NCBI GenBank assembly: GCA_937891325.1 | Contig: CALAFU010000169.1 | Span: 1 to 14,358, forward strand | Direction: 5' to 3' | DNA from: an uncultured Candidatus Melainabacteria bacterium | GTDB lineage: Bacteria > Cyanobacteriota > Vampirovibrionia > Gastranaerophilales > Gastranaerophilaceae | Length of the DNA stretch: 14,358 nt | Part shown: positions 1 to 5,258 of the stretch, in pieces | Numbering within the stretch: the stretch's first letter is position 1 | How the letters are laid out: the number at the start of each line of letters is the position of its first letter | Position numbers and translations under genes: made by a program | Notes under the pieces: model-generated | The model's database searches: none | Seen by the model: the letters and a program-made list of their open reading frames with translations, nothing else | Told to the model about the DNA's origin: nothing

Positions 1-384
1 GCACATAATCATTATTAGAAAATGAAATATCAGATAAATATTTTGAGTCAACAAATATTTTATTCTTACTGATAAAGTAAAATCGGGATATCTTCTAATC
101 AACTGTCTGTAATGTTTTTGCGTAAGTTTTGGTGATTGCATAAACTCAGCACATTTTGCTTGACGATAAATCGCAGCAGACTTTAGAGTTGAATTAGAAG
201 GAACATTACCAAAGGCTTTGTATGCTTTGTGATAATCCTCAGCTTTATAATATTCCAAAGCTACGGCGTATGTTTTTACTCCGTCTGATTCTCCCCTCGT
301 TGCATTCCACGCATTTACAATTAACAGTGAAATTACAGCTATTATAATCACTATAATTAGTGTTGTTTTTTGTTTTATATTCAT
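1..384 (-). CDS. Membrane-anchored TPR-like protein, N-terminal part (possibly lytic transglycosylase-like); cut by window edge
   Basis: The frame is open for 128 codons from an ATG at 384 to the window edge. Residues 1-8 are basic (MNIKQKTT) and residues 9-24 form one hydrophobic segment, which looks like an uncleaved signal anchor. Residues 38-110 resemble TPR-type helix pairs (ALEYYKAEDYHKAYKAF; YRQAKCAEF; HYRQLIRRYPD). That layout fits the N-terminal helical part of soluble lytic transglycosylases, but no catalytic domain is visible, so the role is tentative. No clear Shine-Dalgarno precedes the ATG. Oddly, the last 15 or so residues (IYLIFHFLIMIMC) turn hydrophobic and unlike the rest, while another frame of the same strand reads a polar stretch (SKYLSDISFSNNDYV). 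This could mean a frameshift or sequence error near 35-80. Confidence 0.55.
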   Translation of the reverse strand, partial: MNIKQKTTLIIVIIIAVISLLIVNAWNATRGESDGVKTYAVALEYYKAEDYHKAYKAFGNVPSNSTLKSAAIYRQAKCAEFMQSPKLTQKHYRQLIRRYPDFTLSVRIKYLLTQNIYLIFHFLIMIMC

Positions 385-408
385 ATTTCGTACCAGTAAC
401 CAAGTTTT

Positions 409-417
409 ATTCTAGCA
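409..417 (-). promoter_or_regulatory. Possible extended -10 promoter of the left-edge gene
   Basis: On the minus strand TGC-TAGAAT reads as an extended -10 element, about 25 nt before the ATG at 384. No convincing -35 lies 16-18 nt upstream. The rest of 385-520 is AT-rich and holds no gene that I can see. Confidence 0.3.
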
Positions 418-521
418 AAAAATAACTCAAAACGCTACAAGTAGTAGGTTATAACTTTACAAAAATAAAATATAATGAAGGTGTGAAACGAACTTATCAA
501 ACTCCTCCTATAAAACATATC

Positions 522-562
522 AAAAAAGAAAGGACAAAGGTTATAAAAACCTACGTCCTTTC
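522..562 (-). terminator. Rho-independent terminator of the pilin-like gene
   Basis: GAAAGGAC (528-535) pairs perfectly with GTCCTTTC (555-562). Inside it AGGTT (538-542) pairs with AACCT (548-552) around a 5-nt loop, with a 2x2 internal mismatch between the two stems. On the minus strand the hairpin is followed at once by a T-run (522-527), so it terminates transcription from the pilin-like gene, whose stop codon is 34 nt upstream. There is no T-run on the plus-strand side, so it is unidirectional. Confidence 0.85.
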
Positions 563-596
563 GTCTGAAATAAAAATTTTGAAAGAGTAATTAACG

Positions 597-1553
597 TTAC
601 TTACATGTTGTCACAGTAGTACCATTTAATACTTTGCCATTCGGGCATTTACCCGTTTTGTCTGTCTTTAAGTAATCCATATTACCAAAATTGATTACCC
701 ATTTTGTACAATAACCATTATTGAAACAACCCTCGTTAGTATCGTTGTAATCGTATCCCAACATATCATCAGGGATAACACCTTTTTCGGTACTAACTTC
801 AAATAGAAATAAATCTTTTCCGTTTTTATTTGAACCTTTTTTGCCATCTAAATCAACCCAAAAATCTGCGCTTTTAGTATTTCCTGCAGCATGCATCTTT
901 AAAGCTGCACCGTCTGCTAAAATAACATAATTACTTGTATTATCTAGAACTCCTATAGCTGAGCTTTCTCTAAGATAGGTATAGTTATTAGCAAAACAAT
1001 TAGTTCCGGTTTTTCCACAATCTTTAGAAACTTTTAAGAATTCTTGAATCCGTTCCGCAAATCTTGTTGATTGTGCGGTTGCAGTTGTATCGTTAATAAA
1101 CCAATCTTCAAGTGGTCCATATACAGCAGTAGCTCTGCCATAAGCATCATTAAGGTTAGAATATACTTTTTGTAATTTCGCAACTTTTTCTTTGTCTGCG
1201 GTTGATGAATTCAAGTTTGGAATAGTCAATGCGGCAACCACACCAATGATACCCATTACGATTAAAGTTTCTGCAAGGGTGAAGGCGAAGGCTTTTTTGA
1301 AAGTGTGTCCAAACTTAATGTCATGCTTAAATTGTTTCAACATCTCATGTCCTTGAGACCCTGAAATAAATTCAGGGTGACATAAGGCTTTATTTGACTT
1401 ATCAAAATGGTGACATAGAATTGTATTTGTTATTCTACGCAACAAAAGCGTTAAATTAGCCTTCAATCCACAAAGCCTAAAACACGCGTTACTACTAGTG
1501 TTTACCCCCCCCCCGCAATATTGAAGGGCTTCATTTTCATCAATTTTAGCCAT
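597..1553 (-). CDS. Type IV pilin/pseudopilin-like protein with unusual repeat-derived N-terminal extension
   Basis: Residues 87-110 form a class III (prepilin) signal: basic KK, then A90|F91-T-L-A-E95, with Glu at +5 and a 20-residue hydrophobic helix ending in TIPNL. A prepilin peptidase would cut before F91; Ala replaces the usual Gly at -1. The mature part is about 228 residues with a Cys-rich C-terminus (GCFNNGYC, GKC, TTC), as in pilins and type II secretion pseudopilins. Two starts are plausible. The ATG at 1553 has a strong AAGGAG 9 nt upstream and a good promoter, but gives a 90-residue leader translated from a G10 tract and repeat elements (CHPEFISGSQ). The ATG at 1343 (MLKQFKHD) has AAGGA 6 nt upstream and gives a normal 20-residue leader. 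I list the longer frame because it is open and has the best signals. The gene is monocistronic, ending at the 522-562 terminator. The exact role (pilus, secretion or DNA uptake) is unknown. Confidence 0.85.
   Translation of the reverse strand: MAKIDENEALQYCGGGVNTSSNACFRLCGLKANLTLLLRRITNTILCHHFDKSNKALCHPEFISGSQGHEMLKQFKHDIKFGHTFKKAFAFTLAETLIVMGIIGVVAALTIPNLNSSTADKEKVAKLQKVYSNLNDAYGRATAVYGPLEDWFINDTTATAQSTRFAERIQEFLKVSKDCGKTGTNCFANNYTYLRESSAIGVLDNTSNYVILADGAALKMHAAGNTKSADFWVDLDGKKGSNKNGKDLFLFEVSTEKGVIPDDMLGYDYNDTNEGCFNNGYCTKWVINFGNMDYLKTDKTGKCPNGKVLNGTTVTTCK
1323..1343. repeat. Degenerate 8-5-8 palindromic repeat copy overlapping the internal pilin start
   Basis: ATGCTTAA / attgt / TTCAACAT has the same arms and loop length as the perfect element at 1646-1666, with two mismatched arm pairs. 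On the minus strand it encodes the residues MLKQFKH, so the second candidate start codon of the pilin-like gene lies inside it. It looks like a decayed copy that was kept as coding sequence. Confidence 0.6.
1358..1378. repeat. 8-5-8 palindromic dispersed-repeat-like element
   Basis: ACCCTGAA (1358-1365) and TTCAGGGT (1371-1378) are perfect inverted arms around the loop ATAAA, flanked by GAG on one side and GACA on the other. On the minus strand it is translated as HPEFISGS. I recall this phrase from translated short palindromic repeats in many unrelated bacterial genomes. It lies inside the N-terminal extension of the pilin-like gene. Confidence 0.75.
1505..1514. repeat. Ten-base poly-G tract (C10 on the plus strand) in the 5' part of the pilin-like frame
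   Basis: An uninterrupted run of ten G on the coding strand follows codon 13 (TGC). With ten G the frame runs on into the pilin. With nine G the next codon after the run is TAA. With eleven G a TAG follows three codons later. The tract therefore works as a frame switch if its length slips. Such a run is out of keeping with the AT-rich surroundings. Confidence 0.9.
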
Positions 1554-1575
1554 ATAAAGTCTCTCCTTTTTATTA

Positions 1576-1604
1576 AGTATAAACTATTTTTTACACATTT
1601 TCAA
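1576..1604 (-). promoter_or_regulatory. Sigma-70-type promoter of the pilin-like gene
   Basis: On the minus strand TTGAAA (1604-1599) and TATACT (1581-1576) are separated by exactly 17 nt. The predicted transcript start near 1569 gives a 5' leader of about 16 nt holding the AAGGAG Shine-Dalgarno for the ATG at 1553. The -35 sits in an inverted repeat, TTTTTACAC (1588-1596) / GTGTAAAAA (1605-1613), which could be an operator. Confidence 0.65.
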
Positions 1605-1645
1605 GTGTAAAAATAAAATTTATTTATTATTTGAATATCTGCAAG

Positions 1646-1666
1646 ATGCTGAAACAAGTTCAGCAT
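1646..1666. repeat. 8-5-8 palindromic dispersed-repeat-like element between the lptD-like and pilin-like genes
   Basis: ATGCTGAA (1646-1653) and TTCAGCAT (1659-1666) are perfect inverted arms around ACAAG, flanked by GACA. The sequence is of the widespread type translated elsewhere as MLKQVQHD or CHAELVSA-like phrases. It lies 42-62 nt past the stop of the OstA/LptD-like gene. No T-run follows, so it is not a standard terminator, though it could stabilise the mRNA 3' end. Confidence 0.75.
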
Positions 1667-1707
1667 GACATTGTGTTTTATTTGTTATTTGAAAAGTTAA
1701 CAGAAAA

Positions 1708-3909
1708 TTAAATATGTTCGCCTTGCATCAATGTTGATTTATCTTGTAATGGTGTTACAACAGCTTTTGCTTTGTTTGGGTTTGCAGGAGCTTTAAAACT
1801 TGTATCTGGACGTTTTACTAATTCATCGTCTGTTTCACCTAGTTTATCACCATTTTTTATGTGCATTCTATCATATTCAATTTGAGTTCCTTTTGTATTC
1901 ATTGCCATCGATACACCAAAGTATGTATATTGTCTAATAAAGTCATAACCCAAGTTTAACTTACAATCATCAGGACCAATTGCAACATAAATAGAGGCTT
2001 CTCTTAGAGCTGAATCTTTATCTGATTGATAGTCATAATCTAAGTCGTTTGACAATTTATAAGAACCATATAAACCTAAAGTTAAATACTTGTGCAATCT
2101 AACATATTCTCTCAAGTACACATTAGATTTACCATATCTATAAGCATCCATTGAACGGAATGGTGTATGATCATCATAAGCTGATAAATAATATCCTAAT
2201 TCTTGACGCCATAACTTGTATTGTGTTGTTAATCGTGGACCAATTCTACCAATAAATTGAGTATCACCTGTACCATAAACAGCAGCTGAACCGTCTGCAA
2301 CAAGGTTAAATGTCAAAAATTTAATATCATCTTTTGTCATAGAGTGGTCATTTTGATTATAAGTTTTACCCAATGATAACAAGGTTTGGTCGATTTGTGC
2401 CATATATTTTAATCTCAAAGTACTCATGTGACCATCAATATCTTCATATTCTTCATGGTTTCTTTTTTTATCATTAGCTCTAAAGAAACCGCCTGAAAAT
2501 CTATGTCTAAAAGTCAAGTTAGCTTTTTCATACAAAAAGTCTTGGTGAGTGTATCCTTTTTCATAAAGTAATTCACCACCATAGCCTAACCAAGATTGTC
2601 CCATAAACCATTCATTCATATATGAATTTGCACCATATTGGAACAATAAGTTTTCATCTAGTCTTTGATAACCTTTGATGTAGTATGTGCTTTTTGCTGA
2701 ACTATAAGCGATATCAGTTTGGTTTGTACCGCTCTTAAATCTTGCAATACCACCAAAGCCTAATTTTTTGTAATAGTTAATTGTTGGGATAAGTTTCAAA
2801 GTTGAACCAAATGGAGTTTCTAAAACAACCCCAGGTCCTAAGAACATACCAAAGTTAGGGAACGAACCTAGTTCTGGATAGTTACCTTCAACGTAATCGT
2901 GTTCTTTGTTTGTATAGAAAGTCATTGAAGGGAGTGAAACAACTTTTTTACCACTTCTTGTATAAACCTTCAGACCTTTTACTTGAACTTTATCATGTGA
3001 TTTTTTAGCAGAAATGTTCAATTCTTTAACTTTTACAACCATTTTATTATCTTTAATGTCTGTAACTAAGAATTTCATTTCTTCTTCTGGCAAAATCATT
3101 CTTTGAATATCAGTACCAAAACCTGAAGTGTACATTGATACAATCTTGTCGTAGCTTGATGAAATTTTACCGTTTGTTGTTAAGATATCGTCCCCAAACA
3201 TATAACCATGTTCAGCTTGAATATCAAACACATATTGAGATGCGCGCAAGTTATCCAATACACCTGATTCTTCATTCAAGTTAATCTTCATATAGTCGCC
3301 AAATACTTCATTACCGGCTTTAACAACTTTTACATCATCGAAAAGTTCAATAATATTAGTAACTTGGTTAAAAGTCATTTTATCCGCAGTCATTACAACA
3401 TTTTGAGCAGGAATTGTAATTTCAACGCCACCAACAGCTTCAACTAGCGTTTTGTCAGGGTTATATTTCATAACCTTACACTTCATTACAGCTTTTGCTT
3501 CATCTTCTTTTTCTTGTTGAAGAACTTCATTTTCTTCTTCCTCTTGAACAACTCCGTTTGCATCTGCAAATTTTGTCTTTTTATTAGCTTTATTAACCTT
3601 GTGTTCGTTATGAGCTTTTACAATTTTTCTTCTTAATTTTGTAATAGGTGGAGTTACTTTTCTTGAAGCTACCCCAGGAAGTCCTGGTTGGTATGGTAAA
3701 AATTGTCTATAATGTTCTTGTTCAGCCTTTTTAAGTTCTTCATCACGTTCTTGTTGCAATTGCAATGGAGTTTTGAAGAAGGTTTCACCGGTAAAGTATG
3801 ATTCTTTTATATCTGTACTAGGCGCAATAGAATCTTCAATCGCTATCGCTGGCGATATTAAAAACACTGAAACGACTAACACTATGACATTTTTTAATTT
3901 ATTTAACAA
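1708..3909 (-). CDS. OstA/LptD-like outer-membrane protein (probable LPS/glycolipid assembly porin)
   Basis: The protein has 733 residues, near the usual LptD length. A signal peptide spans residues 1-23 (basic LNKLKN, hydrophobic core, AIA end). A charged, Lys/Glu-rich linker fills about 50-140. Residues 142-245 resemble the OstA/LptA beta-jellyroll (VEAVGGVEITIPAQNVVMTA, ADKMTFNQ, VFGDYMKINL). From about 340 on, alternating aromatic and polar strands look like a beta-barrel (YPELGSFPNFGMFLGPG; RLKYMAQIDQTLLSLG). LptD would pass lipopolysaccharide into the outer leaflet. Only two cysteines are seen (144 and one near the end), so the E. coli disulfide pattern is absent. A polar tail of about 50 residues follows the barrel. 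The start is TTG, needed because the signal peptide has no in-frame Met before about residue 142; GAGGT lies 9 nt upstream. The gene starts 13 nt after the M23 gene's stop, so they share an operon. The family call is fair; the exact substrate is not shown. Confidence 0.75.
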   Translation of the reverse strand: MLNKLKNVIVLVVSVFLISPAIAIEDSIAPSTDIKESYFTGETFFKTPLQLQQERDEELKKAEQEHYRQFLPYQPGLPGVASRKVTPPITKLRRKIVKAHNEHKVNKANKKTKFADANGVVQEEEENEVLQQEKEDEAKAVMKCKVMKYNPDKTLVEAVGGVEITIPAQNVVMTADKMTFNQVTNIIELFDDVKVVKAGNEVFGDYMKINLNEESGVLDNLRASQYVFDIQAEHGYMFGDDILTTNGKISSSYDKIVSMYTSGFGTDIQRMILPEEEMKFLVTDIKDNKMVVKVKELNISAKKSHDKVQVKGLKVYTRSGKKVVSLPSMTFYTNKEHDYVEGNYPELGSFPNFGMFLGPGVVLETPFGSTLKLIPTINYYKKLGFGGIARFKSGTNQTDIAYSSAKSTYYIKGYQRLDENLLFQYGANSYMNEWFMGQSWLGYGGELLYEKGYTHQDFLYEKANLTFRHRFSGGFFRANDKKRNHEEYEDIDGHMSTLRLKYMAQIDQTLLSLGKTYNQNDHSMTKDDIKFLTFNLVADGSAAVYGTGDTQFIGRIGPRLTTQYKLWRQELGYYLSAYDDHTPFRSMDAYRYGKSNVYLREYVRLHKYLTLGLYGSYKLSNDLDYDYQSDKDSALREASIYVAIGPDDCKLNLGYDFIRQYTYFGVSMAMNTKGTQIEYDRMHIKNGDKLGETDDELVKRPDTSFKAPANPNKAKAVVTPLQDKSTLMQGEHI

Positions 3910-3922
3910 TTTAATTTGACCT

Positions 3923-5038
3923 CTATATATAATTTAGTGGATTATCAGGTTTACCATTTACCCTGACTTCAAAGTGACAGTGTGGACCTGTACTGTAACC
4001 TGTTGTACCTTCACGTCCAACAACTTGACCTTTTGAAACATACGCACCATTTGAAACAGAAACTGAATCTAAGTGGGCATATAATGTTGAAATTTGTTTT
4101 CCGTTAACTCTACCGTGGTCAATGATTACAACCTTACCGTAACCGCCGTACCAACCTGTGTAAATAACTTTACCTGAGTTAGATGCTCTTACAGAGCCTC
4201 TATAAGGACCTGCGATATCAACACCTGAGTGGAAAGAACGGCTATTGAAAATAGGGTGTGTTCTATAACCAAATGGAGAAGTAATTCTACCTGCAATTGG
4301 CTTAATGAATCCTGATGCAACCTTGATATCATTAGAGCCATGAGAGCTTCTGTTAATCATTGTACCGATACTTGCAGATTGTTTAGCCAATTCTTTTTCT
4401 GCTTTTTCATAAGCTACACGGTCTGTGCGTAATTTATGAATCATATTTTCATTTTGAGCAATTTCTCTTTGAATTGATTGTTGTTGATAGTTGATTGTCT
4501 TAATTGAGTGAGCAAGTTCGCGTTTTTTCTCTTCAATAGAGTATTTTAAAAGAGCAATTTCTTTTGCTTTAGCTCTTGCAGCTGCCATTCTGCGGTAATC
4601 TTGTTTGATGATTTTTGATTCAAAATACATTCTATCTAAGAAGGTATTGAAATCTGTAGCAGACAATAATAACACGAAAAATCCGCGACGTTGTGATTTA
4701 TAAACTTGACGGATTCTTGATTTCATTCTAAAGTCTATCGCTGCAAATTCGTTCGTTGCTATTCTTAATTGTTCTTCCATAGCCGCTAATTCGTTTGTTG
4801 TTGAACTTAATTTGTTCTTTGAATTAGCCAAATTTGTAGCTGTACTTTCTAGTTTTTGTTGGTTTTTATAAAGTTTGTTATGTTCAACTCTTTCCAACCA
4901 TTTTAAGTGATTAATCTTTTGTCTAGCTTGTTCTTTTGTTTTAACTTTTGCAGCCATTGCGCAAGGACAACCAAAAACTACTGTTACTACTAATAACAGC
5001 ATCATGACTATTCCTTTTTTGCAAAAATTAATATTCAA
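3923..5038 (-). CDS. M23 (LytM-type) peptidoglycan endopeptidase with coiled coil
   Basis: The layout is that of EnvC/NlpD-like or murein DD-endopeptidase proteins: a signal peptide at 1-29, a long charged coiled coil at about 35-225, and a C-terminal M23 domain at about 243-371. The zinc and catalytic residues are all present: H270-x3-D274 (HSGVD), H322 (YAHLD) and H353-C-H355 (GPHCHFEVR). It should therefore be an active periplasmic enzyme cutting peptide cross-links, or an amidase activator that kept its active site. The start at TTG 5038 has AAGGA 7 nt upstream and gives a basic n-region. An ATG at residue 12, with its own AAAGGA 6 nt upstream, is an alternative. A weak lipobox-like VFGC (21-24) leaves a lipoprotein possible. 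It lies 10 nt after the microprotein gene and 13 nt before the lptD-like gene. Confidence 0.9.
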   Translation of the reverse strand: MNINFCKKGIVMMLLLVVTVVFGCPCAMAAKVKTKEQARQKINHLKWLERVEHNKLYKNQQKLESTATNLANSKNKLSSTTNELAAMEEQLRIATNEFAAIDFRMKSRIRQVYKSQRRGFFVLLLSATDFNTFLDRMYFESKIIKQDYRRMAAARAKAKEIALLKYSIEEKKRELAHSIKTINYQQQSIQREIAQNENMIHKLRTDRVAYEKAEKELAKQSASIGTMINRSSHGSNDIKVASGFIKPIAGRITSPFGYRTHPIFNSRSFHSGVDIAGPYRGSVRASNSGKVIYTGWYGGYGKVVIIDHGRVNGKQISTLYAHLDSVSVSNGAYVSKGQVVGREGTTGYSTGPHCHFEVRVNGKPDNPLNYI

Positions 5039-5048
5039 AATCTTTTCC

Positions 5049-5153
5049 TTATCGTAACATTAGTGGAAGCATTAACAAACCTACTGTCCATGCAATGAAT
5101 GTAAATGCAATAATACCAATGATAATCTTTTGGTGTCTTCTAAAAAATTCCAT
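5049..5153 (-). CDS. 34-residue single-pass membrane microprotein
   Basis: An ATG at 5153 is preceded by AAGGGGA with good spacing and starts a 34-codon frame ending in TAA at 5049. The product begins MEFFRRHQK and continues with about 22 hydrophobic residues (IIIGIIAFTFIAWTVGLLML) before PLMLR. This is a basic N-terminus plus one transmembrane helix, in line with inside positive charge. The stop codon overlaps the AAGGA ribosome site of the M23 gene 10 nt downstream, so the two are probably translationally coupled. A promoter lies just upstream. The N-terminus resembles membrane anchors of SurA-like or PpiD-like proteins, but nothing follows the helix, and I do not recognise a family. A regulatory or assembly partner of the envelope genes is a guess. 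Confidence 0.65.
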   Translation of the reverse strand: MEFFRRHQKIIIGIIAFTFIAWTVGLLMLPLMLR

Positions 5154-5178
5154 AGTCTTCCCCTTGTTATTAATATAC

Positions 5179-5207
5179 ATTGTATTATCAAAATACAAAA
5201 TTTGCAA
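5179..5207 (-). promoter_or_regulatory. Promoter of the microprotein-M23-lptD-like operon
   Basis: On the minus strand TTGCAA (5207-5202) and TACAAT (5184-5179) are 17 nt apart. The -10 lies 25 nt before the ATG at 5153, leaving room for the AAGGGGA ribosome site. The promoter is back to back with the plus-strand promoter at 5224-5252, which also uses TTGCAA. Confidence 0.6.
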
Positions 5208-5223
5208 TTATTTAGGGTACAAT

Positions 5224-5252
5224 TTGCAAAAAAAGTTAAAATCGTTTAATAT
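5224..5252 (+). promoter_or_regulatory. Promoter of the STAND/TPR gene, predicted to give a leaderless mRNA
   Basis: TTGCAA (5224-5229) and TAATAT (5247-5252) are 17 nt apart. Only six bases (ATCCTT) separate the -10 from the ATG at 5259, so the expected transcript start is on or next to the A of the start codon. No Shine-Dalgarno is present. ATTTGCAA occurs at 5200-5207 and again at 5222-5229, forming the -35 regions of both divergent promoters. Confidence 0.55.
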
Positions 5253-5258
5253 ATCCTT

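Noticed and set aside
1588..1613. Hairpin TTTTTACAC / GTGTAAAAA as a terminator for the lptD-like gene
   Set aside because: The right arm ends in A on both strands and no T-run follows; it overlaps a good promoter, so an operator or chance is more likely.
1323..1666. CRISPR array
   Set aside because: Only three short palindromes, irregularly spaced and partly diverged, with no spacers of even length and no cas genes.
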